Source of the DNA: Ramlibacter sp.
Lineage (GTDB): Bacteria > Pseudomonadota > Gammaproteobacteria > Burkholderiales > Burkholderiaceae_C
Reading direction: 5' to 3'
NCBI GenBank assembly: GCA_028292245.1
Contig: JAQGMS010000322.1
Coordinates: 1 to 64,000 of the forward strand
Length of the DNA stretch: 64,000 nt
The notes beneath the pieces are model-generated. The model saw nothing but the letters and a program-made list of their open reading frames with translations, did not search any database and had not been told where the DNA came from. A program made the translations under genes and the position numbers. Positions 8,478-18,049 of this stretch are shown here, piece by piece. Every line of letters starts with the position of its first letter. Positions within the stretch are counted from its first letter, which is position 1.

Positions 8478-9476
8478 ATGTTCACGAACCCAATCAAACG
8501 CCGTGCGCTGCTTGGAGCCTGTGCTGCGGTATGCGCTGCGCTGGCCGCCCTCCCCTCATATGCGCAAGGCCCCGGATTTCCCACCAAGACCGTGCGCGTC
8601 ATCACGGCCTTCCCTGCCGGCAGCGGCCCGGACGCCGCGCTGCGCGTGGTCGCGGAGCGCCTCTCGAGGAAGTGGGGCCAGCCCGTCATCGTCGACAACC
8701 GTCCGGGCGGCAACGGTTTCATCGCGATCAATGCGCTGAAGCAAGCCACCGCCGACGGGCATGAGCTAATCCAGCTGGACAGCAACCACCTGACCACGCA
8801 TCCGCACACCTTTAGCAAACTGCCCTACGACCCCCAGAAGGACTTGGAGCCGGTCCGGCCGCTGTTTCGCAACCACTTCTTCGTGGTCGTCGCCGCGGAC
8901 AGTCCGTTCAAGAGCGTCGACGACATCGTCGCTGCCGCGCGCTCCAATCCCATGAAAGTTACTTACGGCTCCTGGTTCAACGGCAGCCCAGGTCATCTGG
9001 GCGCGCTGCGCCTCGAGCAGATGAAGGGCATCGCGATGACGCATGTTCCTTTCAAGGACATGAACCAGCTGTATACCGCTGTCGCCACGCGCGAGGTGGA
9101 CTGGGCACTGGGCAGCGCGGCCAGCGCCGGTCCGCTGGAGAAGGCCGGCAAGCTGCGCTTCCTCGCAATCGCCGGGCCGTCACGCTCCAACGCCTATCCG
9201 CAGGTCCCATCGGTCGACGACAGGCCCGGCACTAAGGGATATGAAGTCTCTGCGTGGACCGGCCTCTTCGCACCCAAGGGCACGCCGAAGGCCGTGCGCG
9301 AAAAGATCAGCGCCGACGTGCTGGAGGCCCTGCGGCTGCCCGACGTGGTGGAGCGCTATCGCGGCTTCGGGTACGAACTGTTCGATGCGGGGCCGGACGC
9401 CTATGCCGAGGCCATTCGTCGTGAAACCGCTTCTTGGGCCGACGTCATCCGCGCGGCAAAACTCAAACTCGACTGA
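8478..9476 (+). CDS. Bug/TTT-family periplasmic substrate-binding protein
   Basis: The start at 8478 is set by GAAGGA 9 nt upstream and gives 332 residues with a signal peptide (ends PSYAQ). Bug motifs are visible: FPTKTVRVITAFPAGSGPDA, VIVDNRPGGNGFIAI, THVPFKDMNQ and AWTGLFAPKGTP. It sits 11 nt after the hydroxylase gene and before the FAH-family hydrolase gene, so it probably binds the aromatic substrate of this operon or reports its presence. No TTT membrane partners are encoded nearby. Confidence 0.9.
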   Translation: MFTNPIKRRALLGACAAVCAALAALPSYAQGPGFPTKTVRVITAFPAGSGPDAALRVVAERLSRKWGQPVIVDNRPGGNGFIAINALKQATADGHELIQLDSNHLTTHPHTFSKLPYDPQKDLEPVRPLFRNHFFVVVAADSPFKSVDDIVAAARSNPMKVTYGSWFNGSPGHLGALRLEQMKGIAMTHVPFKDMNQLYTAVATREVDWALGSAASAGPLEKAGKLRFLAIAGPSRSNAYPQVPSVDDRPGTKGYEVSAWTGLFAPKGTPKAVREKISADVLEALRLPDVVERYRGFGYELFDAGPDAYAEAIRRETASWADVIRAAKLKLD

Positions 9477-9489
9477 ACGGAGATACCCC

Positions 9490-10347
9490 ATGAAATTCCT
9501 GAGTTTTGAAATCAACGGCCAGGCCAGCTACGGCTTGCTGCGTGACGGAGACGAAATTCTCGACCTGGGCAAGCGTCTTAGCTCGTCGACGCCCACGCTC
9601 AAGGACCTGATCGCCGGGGGCGAACTGCGAGGCAGCGCCGCAACCTACGCCGCATTCCCCGCCGACCATCGCCTGTCGGACGTTCGCCTGCTGCCGGTGA
9701 TCCCCGAGCCGCGCACTATCGCCTGCGTCGGCCACAACTATGAGGAACATCGCCTGGAGACACAGCGCGACCCGACCGAACACCCCTCGATCTTCTTTCG
9801 CCATCCCGAATCGCTGGTGGGCGGGGGCCAGGCGTTGGTGCGGCCGATCGAGTCTATGCAGCTGGACTACGAAGGTGAGATCGCTGTGGTGATCGGCAAG
9901 CCCGGCCGACGCATCGGCGAAGCGCAGGCCTGGGACCACATCGCCGGCTTCAGCTGCTTCAACGACGGCAGCGTGCGCGACTGGCAGCACCACACCCGGC
10001 AGTTCGGTCCGGGCAAGAACTTCGCGCGGACGGCCGGCTTCGGCCCGTGGCTGGTGACGCCGGACGAACTTCCTGCCGATCGCATTCTCGAACTCACCAC
10101 CCGAGTGAACGGCGCCGTGGTCCAGCGCGCGACCACCGACCAGATGATCTTCCCGATCCCGCGACTGGTCGCCTATGTCTCGTCCTTCATGACCCTGATG
10201 CCCGGCGACGTGATCGTTACCGGTACGCCCGGCGGCGTCGGCGTCAAACGCAACCCGCCGCTTTGGCTCAAGCCGGGCGACAGCGTCGAGGTCGAGGTCT
10301 CTTCAGTCGGCCTGCTGCGCAACCCGGTCGTCCAGGAACATGATTGA
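9490..10347 (+). CDS. Fumarylacetoacetate hydrolase (FAH) family protein
   Basis: This 285-residue protein has the FAH-fold core from about residue 70. Features are CVGHNYEEH, a metal-binding LDYEGEIAVVIGKPGR with the E-x-E pair, the FNDGSVRDWQ segment and TGTPGGVGVKRNP near the C-terminus. Family members hydrolyse or isomerise ring-cleavage products, for example fumarylpyruvate hydrolase and 2-oxohepta-3-ene-1,7-dioate isomerase/hydratase. GGAG precedes the ATG by 8 nt. Following hydroxylase and dioxygenase genes, it is the likely third catabolic step. Confidence 0.9.
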   Translation: MKFLSFEINGQASYGLLRDGDEILDLGKRLSSSTPTLKDLIAGGELRGSAATYAAFPADHRLSDVRLLPVIPEPRTIACVGHNYEEHRLETQRDPTEHPSIFFRHPESLVGGGQALVRPIESMQLDYEGEIAVVIGKPGRRIGEAQAWDHIAGFSCFNDGSVRDWQHHTRQFGPGKNFARTAGFGPWLVTPDELPADRILELTTRVNGAVVQRATTDQMIFPIPRLVAYVSSFMTLMPGDVIVTGTPGGVGVKRNPPLWLKPGDSVEVEVSSVGLLRNPVVQEHD

Positions 10348-10747
10348 TGCTCACCCGGTCTTCGGCATCGAGCAGGCGAGATGCCTGGCGCTCGAAGCCG
10401 GCGACATCGGTTCGGTGGACGCGATGCTCTCGCAGGCGCTTGTCTATGTCCACGCCACCGGCTCGGTGCACGACAAGGATGCGTTGCTGGCCCACCTGAG
10501 GGAACGCGTTCATTTCACGCTGGTGCAGCGTGCCAACCTCGAGCTGTTCGACGAGGGCCGCACGGTTTGGCTCACGGGCCTCATGCGGCTGCGTGGCCAG
10601 CGCTTGCCGGGCAACGACCCGTTCTCGTCGACATCGTTCGTCACCCAGATCTGGGTGCGAGGCGCAGAGCGCTGGCTGCTGACGCTGCTGCAATCAACCC
10701 GCTTGCCGGATGAGATGTGGCCGGCTGAGCTCGACGTGCAGTCATGA
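10340..10747 (+). CDS. SnoaL/NTF2-like small protein
   Basis: The 135-residue product looks like a cone-shaped NTF2-fold protein of the DUF4440/SnoaL sort. It has an N-terminal helix with DIGSVDAMLSQALVYVHATG, a middle strand region and a final TSFVTQIWVRGAERWLLTLLQ strand pair. Its ATG overlaps the last 8 nt of the hydrolase gene, and its stop overlaps the LysR start, so it is translationally coupled on both sides. NTF2-like proteins in catabolic operons are often dehydratases or decarboxylase subunits. No catalytic residue can be assigned here. Confidence 0.7.
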   Translation: MIDAHPVFGIEQARCLALEAGDIGSVDAMLSQALVYVHATGSVHDKDALLAHLRERVHFTLVQRANLELFDEGRTVWLTGLMRLRGQRLPGNDPFSSTSFVTQIWVRGAERWLLTLLQSTRLPDEMWPAELDVQS

Positions 10748-11676
10748 GGCTGCGTCAGTTGGAGAACTTTATCGCGGTGTGCAATCTTGGCAGCATCAGC
10801 CAGGCCGCCGAGCGCATGCACGTCGCGCAGCCCGCATTGGGTCTGCAGGTGCGTGGCCTGGAAGACGAGATGGGGGCGCAACTATTGGAGCGGCACGCGC
10901 GAGGAGTGCGCCCGACACCGGCGGGACTGCTCGTCGTCGAATGGGCGACTCAGACCGTCGCCAACGCCAAGGCCTTGAAGCAGCAGTTAGGTGTCGCGGC
11001 ATCCGGCCTGGCCGGCTCGCTTACGCTCGGGCTCACGCCCAGCGTAGCCGCTGCATTCGCGCTGCCCATCCTGCAGGAGGTACAGCGGGCGTTGCCGAAC
11101 CTGCGGTTGCACCTGACTGAAGCGCTGGGGCATCTGTTGCGCGACGGGGTCAAGGCCGGCCGGGTCGATCTGGCCCTGGTGTTCGACAGCTTGGGCAGTT
11201 CGCCGTCCGGCGCCGGCAAGCTGCTGACCGAAAGCCTGTATTTCGTCACCGCAAGCGGCTCGCCGCAAGCGCAGGGCGGGTCCATCGCCCTGGCCGAGGC
11301 GCTGGAACATCCGCTGGCGATTGCGGGCGCCGGCGACTCGCTGCGCATGGCCGCGGAGCATGCCGCGAAGTCACTCGACCTACCGCTAGACGTCGAGTAC
11401 GAGATCCAGTCGGTGAACGTGATCCTGAAACTGGTGCGCAGCAAGCTGGCCAGCACCATCCTGCCCATGCCCATGGTCATGGATCACCTGCGCGCCGGCG
11501 ACCTGGTCGCCCGGCGCATCGAATCGCCTGCGCTCACACGCGACCTGCATTGGCTGGCGAGTGCCAATGCAGCACCGGCCGCCGCCGCGTTGCAAGGCCT
11601 GGTGGAACGCGTCATGCAGAACCAACGCAGCGACCCGCTGCTGAACGAGGCCTACGAAATGGCCGCAATCGTCTAG
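10744..11676 (+). CDS. LysR-family regulator
   Basis: A 310-residue LTTR with N-terminal helix-turn-helix (LENFIAVCNLGSISQAAERM, then HVAQPALGLQVRGLEDEMG) and a periplasmic-binding-protein-like effector domain from about residue 90. The HTH resembles the Nac/Cbl subgroup. It is encoded inside the operon, overlapping the previous stop by ATGA, rather than divergently as most LTTRs are. It probably responds to a pathway intermediate and may control a promoter elsewhere. Confidence 0.88.
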   Translation: MRLRQLENFIAVCNLGSISQAAERMHVAQPALGLQVRGLEDEMGAQLLERHARGVRPTPAGLLVVEWATQTVANAKALKQQLGVAASGLAGSLTLGLTPSVAAAFALPILQEVQRALPNLRLHLTEALGHLLRDGVKAGRVDLALVFDSLGSSPSGAGKLLTESLYFVTASGSPQAQGGSIALAEALEHPLAIAGAGDSLRMAAEHAAKSLDLPLDVEYEIQSVNVILKLVRSKLASTILPMPMVMDHLRAGDLVARRIESPALTRDLHWLASANAAPAAAALQGLVERVMQNQRSDPLLNEAYEMAAIV

Positions 11677-11691
11677 ATACAGGAGTCCTTA

Positions 11692-12654
11692 ATGCGCCGA
11701 AGAGAGATATTGGGTTGGGGAGTGGCCGCCGGCTTGACCAACGTGCCGGCTCAAGCCGCGGACCCTTGGCCCTCGAAACCCGTCACGCTGGTCGTGCCGT
11801 CGTCGGCCGGAGGCGGAACCGATGCCTTCGCCCGCGCCTTGGGCCAGGTGCTGGCCGACATGTTCAAGCAGCCTGTCATCGTCGAAAACAAGCCAGGCGC
11901 CAGCGGCAACGTCGGCGCGGAATATGTTTCGCGCGCAGCGGCGAACGGCTACACGCTGCTGCTCACCGCCAGCGCCGCCGTTTCCATCAACCCGGTGCTG
12001 TATCCCAAGACGACTTTTGACGTCACGCGAGATCTGATGCCCATTGCCCGCGGCGTGAGCTCTCCCTATCTGCTGCTGGCGCACCCATCGCTGAAGGCCG
12101 CGACTCTGGCGGACCTGGTGGCGCGCGCCCGGCAGGAGCCGGGCAAATTGGCTTTCGGCAGCGCAGGCACTGGAACCGTGCCGTACTTGGGCGTAAAGAT
12201 GCTCGAGGAAGCCGCGGGCGTGCGCTTCCTGCATGTTCCGTACAAGGGACTGGCGCCCGCGTTCCAGGACGTGATTGGCGGCCAGCTCTCCTTCATTCTG
12301 GCGGATCTGGCCAGCGCGAGCGCGCATCGTGAGCGATTGAGAACGCTGGCCTGCACCGAGACCGTGCGCGGCTTCGACAAGGTGCCGACATTCCAGGAAG
12401 CGGGATACCCGGCCGTCAAGCCCTCCAACTATTTCAGCCTGCTAGCGCCACGTGGCACGCCGCCGACGATCGCGGGACAGTTGAGCAACAGCGTCAACTC
12501 GGCGATGCGCACGCCCGCATTGGCGGCGAAGTTGGAGGGGATGGGGCTGGTGCCGGTGTTCGACACACCGGAGAAATTTGCTGCATCACTAGCGCAAGAA
12601 CGCGCTGCATGGGCCGCATTCATCCAGCGCAACGGGATCAAGCCGGGCGACTGA
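11692..12654 (+). CDS. Bug/TTT-family periplasmic substrate-binding protein
   Basis: The 320-residue protein starts MRRREILGWGVAAG, a short twin-arginine-like N-terminus, with a probable cleavage near VPAQA. Bug motifs follow: WPSKPVTLVVPSSAGGGTDA, VIVENKPGASGNVGAEYV, ANGYTLLLTASA and LHVPYKGLAPA. AGGAG lies just before the ATG. It is the last gene of the plus-strand catabolic operon. It is the third of four Bug paralogs in the window and clearly not a recent duplicate, because the sequences differ throughout. Confidence 0.9.
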   Translation: MRRREILGWGVAAGLTNVPAQAADPWPSKPVTLVVPSSAGGGTDAFARALGQVLADMFKQPVIVENKPGASGNVGAEYVSRAAANGYTLLLTASAAVSINPVLYPKTTFDVTRDLMPIARGVSSPYLLLAHPSLKAATLADLVARARQEPGKLAFGSAGTGTVPYLGVKMLEEAAGVRFLHVPYKGLAPAFQDVIGGQLSFILADLASASAHRERLRTLACTETVRGFDKVPTFQEAGYPAVKPSNYFSLLAPRGTPPTIAGQLSNSVNSAMRTPALAAKLEGMGLVPVFDTPEKFAASLAQERAAWAAFIQRNGIKPGD

Positions 12655-12714
12655 AGCCCGCGCTTGCCCAATTTGTAAGCTAACCAGAATCCATCGTTGG
12701 TAGGCTCCTGAAAA

Positions 12715-13593
12715 ATGAGCGAACTTTCACCCAGCCACGATGCCGAACATCACTTGCGGGCCACGCGCACGGGCTGCAGTCTGGACGCCGGGTGGCACTC
12801 GCTGTTGCTGCGCGCCTATGACGATCCTCGCCGGGTCGACGAGTTCAGAACCCCGGCCGTGGCGGATCACTTGCTCGTGCTGGTCACGGCAGGCACTTGC
12901 GAGATCGAGGCACGATACGCGGGCCGCTGGCGCAAGACGCGCTACACGCCCGGCCATATCGGCATGACTGCGCCGGGGCAGGAGGTCACGCTGCGGTGGG
13001 ACGGCCCGACGGCGCACAGCACGCTGCAGCTGCACCTGCCGGCGGCGACCCTCCAAAGTGTGGCGCAAGAGTTGTCCTGCCGGGATCCGACCCGCCTGAA
13101 CCTGCCCAGCCTGCTCACCAGCATGGACCCTGTGATCGAGAACGTCATGCTCAGCTTGCAGCGCGCCATGAAATCCGGCGTGCCGGATATCTATGGGGAA
13201 ACGGCAGCGCAGTTTCTGGCCGCGCACCTGTTGCTGCGCCACGGCGGTCTTGGCGAGCTGGCCGCGGCCGGCCCGGACGACAGGCGGCTGCGGCGCGTCG
13301 ATGCCTATATCCGCGAGAACCTCGGCACCTCCATTTCCCTGGAAGACATTGCACGCGAAGCGGGGATGAGCCGATTCCACCTGCTGCGCCTGTTCAAGGA
13401 CGCCTATGGCGAAACGCCCTACAAGCGGCTGACGCGTCTGCGGATCGAGCAGGCCCAGGCGCTTCTGGCAGGCAGCCGGAAGGCCGTGACGGAAATCGCC
13501 TTTCTGTGCGGCTACGAAAACCCGGCGCATTTCGCTTCGGCCTTCCGCCGGCACGTCGGCGTTTCGCCCAGCGTCTATCGGCAAAGCGGCTAG
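12715..13593 (+). CDS. AraC-family transcriptional regulator
   Basis: A 292-residue protein with an N-terminal cupin-like sensing domain (about 1-175). The C-terminal AraC DNA-binding domain has two helix-turn-helix units: SLEDIAREAGMSRFHLLRLF, then AVTEIAFLCGYENPAHFASA and FRRHVGVSPSVYRQ. It follows the Bug gene by 60 nt and precedes the molybdenum-hydroxylase genes by 125 nt on the same strand. It could regulate the latter. No ribosome site better than the given ATG was visible. Confidence 0.88.
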   Translation: MSELSPSHDAEHHLRATRTGCSLDAGWHSLLLRAYDDPRRVDEFRTPAVADHLLVLVTAGTCEIEARYAGRWRKTRYTPGHIGMTAPGQEVTLRWDGPTAHSTLQLHLPAATLQSVAQELSCRDPTRLNLPSLLTSMDPVIENVMLSLQRAMKSGVPDIYGETAAQFLAAHLLLRHGGLGELAAAGPDDRRLRRVDAYIRENLGTSISLEDIAREAGMSRFHLLRLFKDAYGETPYKRLTRLRIEQAQALLAGSRKAVTEIAFLCGYENPAHFASAFRRHVGVSPSVYRQSG

Positions 13594-13718
13594 CAACCTG
13601 CGATCCGTTTCAGCCGGTTGCAACTTAGCAATAACTCGTGGGTCGGCAGCAATCTGGCGAAAGACGCGGCTTGGTATCGCATTGATCATCGAAGCCACCA
13701 ACTCTCCCAGAAATCTCG

Positions 13719-14327
13719 ATGAGCAACTCACGATGCGGAACGGGCCTGCTTGCTCCCGCCATGCTGTCCATGTTGCTGCTGGCCGCCTGCGTTCCTAGGC
13801 CCCAGGAGCAGCAAGAGGCCAATACCGCACAACGGGCATCCGCTGTGGCGGCGTTTGGGACGGTTCAACAGGTGTTCCAACATCCGCGCTGCCAGAACTG
13901 CCACATTCCTGGTGATGCACCGCTCCAATTCGACGCCGGCATTCCGCATGCGATGAACATCGTGCGCGGTCCCGAGGGGAAAGGGGCACGCGGATTCGCC
14001 TGTGTCTCCTGCCATGGGGAAGCCAATTCGCCCGCGTCCTTCGGGCCCAAGGCGCCGCCGGGCGCGCCGCACTGGCAATTGCCGCCGCCCGAGCACAAGA
14101 TGGCCTGGATCGGGCTGCCGCCCAAGCAGTTGTGCGCGGCGATCAAGGATCGCAAATTCAACGGTGATCGCGACCTCGCTGCCCTTCTCAAACACGTGAG
14201 CGAGGACAAGCTGGTGCTGTGGGGCTGGAACCCGGGGGGCCAGCGCGCCCCCGTCCCCGTGGCACACACCGAGTTCGTCGCTAGATTCAGCCAGTGGACC
14301 GCGGCCGGCGGACCGTGTCCTGAATGA
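13719..14327 (+). CDS. Diheme c-type cytochrome lipoprotein
   Basis: The 202-residue protein begins with a lipoprotein signal peptide whose lipobox LLAAC places the lipidated Cys at residue 24. Two heme c sites are seen: C58-Q-N-C-H62 and C95-V-S-C-H99. It is therefore predicted to be anchored in a membrane facing the periplasm. The genes of a [2Fe-2S] subunit and a Tat-exported molybdopterin subunit follow within 40 nt. It is most likely the electron acceptor of that hydroxylase, feeding electrons to the respiratory chain. The rest of the sequence does not match a mono- or diheme cytochrome I can name. Confidence 0.8.
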   Translation: MSNSRCGTGLLAPAMLSMLLLAACVPRPQEQQEANTAQRASAVAAFGTVQQVFQHPRCQNCHIPGDAPLQFDAGIPHAMNIVRGPEGKGARGFACVSCHGEANSPASFGPKAPPGAPHWQLPPPEHKMAWIGLPPKQLCAAIKDRKFNGDRDLAALLKHVSEDKLVLWGWNPGGQRAPVPVAHTEFVARFSQWTAAGGPCPE

Positions 14328-14364
14328 TGCCCACGCCCATCCGACCAATGACAAAGGAATCTCG

Positions 14365-14823
14365 ATGCCATCGTTGAACGTCAACGGCAAGAACATCACG
14401 GTCGATGCGCCGGACGACACAGCCCTGCTTTGGGTGCTGCGCGAACACCTGGGCCTGACAGGCACGAAGTACGGCTGCGGCGCCGCAATGTGCGGGGCCT
14501 GCACCGTACACGTCGAAGGGAACCCTGCGCGCTCCTGCGTCACGCCGCTGTCCGCAGTGCAGGGTAAGAAGATCACTACCATCGAAGGGCTCAGTCCACG
14601 CGGCGACCATCCGTTGCAAAAGGCCTGGATGGCCGAGGAGGTGCCGCAATGCGGCTACTGCCAATCTGGCCAGATCATGCAGGCCGCTGCGCTTTTGCAG
14701 CAGGTCCGGTCGCCAAGCCGCGAGCAGATCGTCCGCCACATGGATGGCAATCTCTGTCGCTGCGGCACGTACGGGCGCATCGTGCGAGCCGTCGAGCGCG
14801 TGGTGCGGGAAGGCGGTGTATGA
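14365..14823 (+). CDS. [2Fe-2S] subunit of a molybdenum hydroxylase (isoquinoline 1-oxidoreductase alpha-like)
   Basis: This 152-residue protein has the standard two-cluster layout of xanthine-dehydrogenase-family small subunits. The N-terminal plant-ferredoxin cluster site is [15 protein letters not shown] plus a later Cys in ARSC. A C-terminal four-helix site follows with CGYCQSGQ and NLCRCGTY. It carries electrons from the Mo centre towards the cytochrome. Its stop overlaps the large-subunit start by ATGA. Confidence 0.92.
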   Translation: MPSLNVNGKNITVDAPDDTALLWVLREHLGLTGTKYGCGAAMCGACTVHVEGNPARSCVTPLSAVQGKKITTIEGLSPRGDHPLQKAWMAEEVPQCGYCQSGQIMQAAALLQQVRSPSREQIVRHMDGNLCRCGTYGRIVRAVERVVREGGV

Positions 14824-17030
14824 GCAACCCAACGGAACTCGCATCTCCGTCCCGCCGCGGGTTTCTCGCGGGCAGCGGCACGGTCACGCTCGCCGTGCTG
14901 GCCGGAGGTGCGATCACTGTCTGCGATGACGCCTTGGCACAACCAGGCGCGCGCCGGGTGGATGCGTGGGTCAGCATCGCGCCCGACGATACCGTGACGA
15001 TCAAGCTGCCGTCGGCCGAGATGGGGCAGGGCGTGATGACCTCGCTGCCGTTAATCCTGGCCGAGGAACTCGACGCCGACTGGTCCAAGGTGAGAGTCGA
15101 AACCGTCACGCACGATCCAAAGACTTATGGCAACCCCAAACTGTTCGGCGCCATCTACACCGCCGGCAGCACATCGGTCGAGGCCTACTTCGACATCCTT
15201 CGCAAATCCGGGGCCGGCGTGCGACGGGTTCTCATCCACACTGCGGCGCAGCACTGGTCGGTGCCGCCTGCCAGCCTGGTGACGGAACCGGGTGCGGTGG
15301 TGGACCGCGCCGGCCGAAGAAGGCTTCGATACGGCGAACTCGTGACGCTACCCACGCTGGTCACCGATGTTCCCGCCATCACGGTCGCCGACCTCAAGCC
15401 ACGATCGGCCTATCGCCTGATCGGCAAGGACACGGCGCGGCTGGACGTTCCCGGCAAGACCCGGGGCGGCGAGCAATACTCCATTGACGTGCGCGTGCCG
15501 GGAATGCTGTACGCGACCCTGTTGCGCGCGCCGGTGGAAGGCGAATCGCCGCAGTCGGTCAGCGACGAGCGCGCCAAGGCCATAGCTGGCGTGGTGGCGG
15601 TCGTCCGGCTCCCCGATGCCGTGGCCGTCGTGGCGCAGCGATGGGAAACCGCGCTGGCCGCTCGAGCTTTGCTGCGCGTCGAGTGGTCCCGAAATTCGCC
15701 CTTCCGCAGCGCCGACAGCGCGACCGATCTGTCGAGCGATATCGCCATCGCCCAAGACCTCGGCCGGCGCGGCGTCGCGTGGACGGAACGTGGCAATGCG
15801 CTGGCCGAACTGTCGCAGCCGCGCGGTCGTGTGATCGAGGCCGACTATTCCACCGAGCATGTCTACCATGCACAGATGGAGCCGTTGGCGGCGGTGGCCT
15901 CGGTGGATGCGGATGGCAAGGGCGCGGAGATCTGGATCGGCACGCAAAGCCCGACGGCAACCCTCGGGGTGGCGGCCGGCGTTTTGGGCACTACGCCCGA
16001 ACGCATCCGCTTCCATTCCCTGCAGATGGGCGGCGGCTTCGGGCGCAGGACGATCTTCGCGCGGGAGGTGCTGCGCGATGCGCTGCTGCTCTCGCGCCAG
16101 CTGGCCCGACCCGTCAAGCTTATGTGGACGCGGGAAGACGACGTCAAGGGCGGGTGGTTCCGGCCGGCTACCGCGCAGAAAATGCGCGCCGTGCTGGATG
16201 CCGAAGGCCGCGTGCTGGCCTGGCATCACCGCGTCGTCTGTCCCTCGATCGTGGGCTACTACGACGCCCAGGCGCTCGCGCGCGCAGGCAACAAGGACCT
16301 GCTGGTGATGGAAGGCGCTGAGTCCGCGCCCTACCCCGTGCCGAATTTTCTAGCCGAGCACGTGATCACGCCGCGGCGCGCGCGCATCGCCGCGTGGCGC
16401 GGCATCGGGCCCGGACACAACTGCTTCGCCACGGAGTCGTTCGTCGATGAATTGGCAGTGGCCGCGCGGACGGACCCCGTCACGATGCGGCGCCGCCTGA
16501 TTGGCGGCAACCTGCGCGCACTGACGGTCCTGGACAAGGTACTGGCCATGGCGCGGTTCGGTTCGGCCCCCGCCGGCCGGGCGCATGGACTCTCCTTCGC
16601 ACCCTACAAGACTTCGCTCGCCGCCGGCGTGGCCGAGATCTCGGTCGATCGAACTACCGGGGTGATCCGCGTTCACAGGTTTTGGGCCGCCGTCGATGTG
16701 GGTCTGCCGATCCAGCCGCGCAACCTCATCGCGCAGGTCGAAGGCGGGATCGTTTTCGGGCTGTCCGGGTTGCTGAAGGAACGCATCACCATCCGTCAGG
16801 GCGAGGTGCAGCAGAACAACTACTACGACTACCCCTTCATGCGCGCCAGCGAAGTGCCTGAGATCCACGTCGAAGTGCTCACGTCCGACGGCCCGCCGAG
16901 CGGCGCCGGAGAGCTGGGTGTGCCGATGACCAGTGCCGCAGTGGCCAACGCATTCTTTGCCCTCACTTCGAAGCGCCTTCGACACATCCCCTTCGACCCG
17001 GTGCGCGTCAAAACGGCGTTGACGGGCTGA
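14820..17030 (+). CDS. Molybdopterin-binding large subunit of aldehyde/isoquinoline oxidoreductase type
   Basis: The 736-residue protein starts at 14820, overlapping the small subunit. A start further upstream would run antisense-like through that gene. The N-terminus has a twin-arginine signal ([10 protein letters not shown]), so the complex is exported folded. The Mo-cofactor domain is seen from motifs such as [18 protein letters not shown] and GAGELGVP, the last with the conserved catalytic Glu. There is no separate FAD subunit, as is usual for the isoquinoline 1-oxidoreductase and periplasmic aldehyde dehydrogenase group, which use cytochrome c. Substrate may be an aldehyde or N-heterocycle. 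Confidence 0.9.
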   Translation: MSNPTELASPSRRGFLAGSGTVTLAVLAGGAITVCDDALAQPGARRVDAWVSIAPDDTVTIKLPSAEMGQGVMTSLPLILAEELDADWSKVRVETVTHDPKTYGNPKLFGAIYTAGSTSVEAYFDILRKSGAGVRRVLIHTAAQHWSVPPASLVTEPGAVVDRAGRRRLRYGELVTLPTLVTDVPAITVADLKPRSAYRLIGKDTARLDVPGKTRGGEQYSIDVRVPGMLYATLLRAPVEGESPQSVSDERAKAIAGVVAVVRLPDAVAVVAQRWETALAARALLRVEWSRNSPFRSADSATDLSSDIAIAQDLGRRGVAWTERGNALAELSQPRGRVIEADYSTEHVYHAQMEPLAAVASVDADGKGAEIWIGTQSPTATLGVAAGVLGTTPERIRFHSLQMGGGFGRRTIFAREVLRDALLLSRQLARPVKLMWTREDDVKGGWFRPATAQKMRAVLDAEGRVLAWHHRVVCPSIVGYYDAQALARAGNKDLLVMEGAESAPYPVPNFLAEHVITPRRARIAAWRGIGPGHNCFATESFVDELAVAARTDPVTMRRRLIGGNLRALTVLDKVLAMARFGSAPAGRAHGLSFAPYKTSLAAGVAEISVDRTTGVIRVHRFWAAVDVGLPIQPRNLIAQVEGGIVFGLSGLLKERITIRQGEVQQNNYYDYPFMRASEVPEIHVEVLTSDGPPSGAGELGVPMTSAAVANAFFALTSKRLRHIPFDPVRVKTALTG

Positions 17031-17036
17031 GCCAGT

Positions 17037-17933
17037 TCACTGCGCGTGCCCCATCACATCCGCCAGCCAGTCCACGAACACGCGCACCCGGGGAGACAGC
17101 TGGCGATGATGCGGATACATCACCGACACGGGCATGGGGGCCGGCTGGAGCTTCGCCAGAACTTCCCGGAATGTGCCGTCCTTCAGCCGAGCCTCCACGT
17201 GATAGCGCGGTAGCTGGACAAGGCCCAGGTGCGCGGCGCAGCAAGCCACATAGGCATCGGCATCCGTCACACTCACCGAGCCTGGAAGACGCACGTTGCG
17301 CATCTGCCCGTCAACCAGGAACTCGATAGGCAAGGTCTTTCCGGTGCTGGTGGAAAGGAAGTTCACGGCGCGGTGCCCGCGAAGATCGTCCACGGTCTTC
17401 GGTGCGCCATGGCGCTTGAGGTATTCGCTGCTGGCGCACGTCACCTGCCTCAGTGAGGCCACGCGCCGCGCCACCATGCTCGATTCGCGCGGCTCGCCCG
17501 CGCGCAGCACGCAGTCGATGCCTTCGCGAATCAGGTCGACCAGCCGGTCGCCCATGCCGATCTCGAGTTCGATGCCTGGATAGCGCTCGAAGAACTGGTC
17601 GATCTTCGGCAGCACGAAATGTTTGGCCAGCGTGCCCTGCAGGTCCACCCGCAATTTGCCCTTCGGGTTGTTGCCTGCGGCGGCAAAGGCGGACTCCGTC
17701 TCTTCCATGTCCGCCAGGAGCTGCACGCAACGCGCGTAGTACGCCTCCCCATCCTGCGTTGGGCTGACGTGCCGTGTCGTGCGATGCAGCAGCCGCGTGC
17801 CCAACCGCTTTTCCAGCTGCTGGATCGCGTGCGTCACGGTCGCGCGCGGAAGCTGCAGGTCGTCGGCTGCCTTGGTGAAGCTGCCGAGCTCGACGATCCG
17901 GTTGAACAGGTGCATCGCGTCCAGGCGGTCCAT
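17037..17933 (-). CDS. LysR-family regulator (CrgA-like)
   Basis: A 298-residue LTTR of the large CrgA subgroup. The start MDRLDAMHLFNRIVELGSF leads into the helix-turn-helix (FTKAADDLQLPRATVTHAIQ) and RTTRHVSPTQDGEAYY. The effector domain follows. The gene is convergent with the molybdenum-hydroxylase operon (6 nt apart) and divergent from the SDR genes across a 116-nt gap, so it probably regulates the SDR operon. A decayed copy of its last 55 codons is found at 20692-20859 on the plus strand. Confidence 0.9.
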   Translation of the reverse strand: MDRLDAMHLFNRIVELGSFTKAADDLQLPRATVTHAIQQLEKRLGTRLLHRTTRHVSPTQDGEAYYARCVQLLADMEETESAFAAAGNNPKGKLRVDLQGTLAKHFVLPKIDQFFERYPGIELEIGMGDRLVDLIREGIDCVLRAGEPRESSMVARRVASLRQVTCASSEYLKRHGAPKTVDDLRGHRAVNFLSTSTGKTLPIEFLVDGQMRNVRLPGSVSVTDADAYVACCAAHLGLVQLPRYHVEARLKDGTFREVLAKLQPAPMPVSVMYPHHRQLSPRVRVFVDWLADVMGHAQ

Positions 17934-18049
17934 GGCGGCAACTTTCTATTGTTTTCACTGGTTGAACAGTGTCGGCAATTTTAGGCCATTTATCTGCCAT
18001 CGATTGAATAGAACAATCCAGTCATCCCTTCAACAACCGGAGCAAAGAG

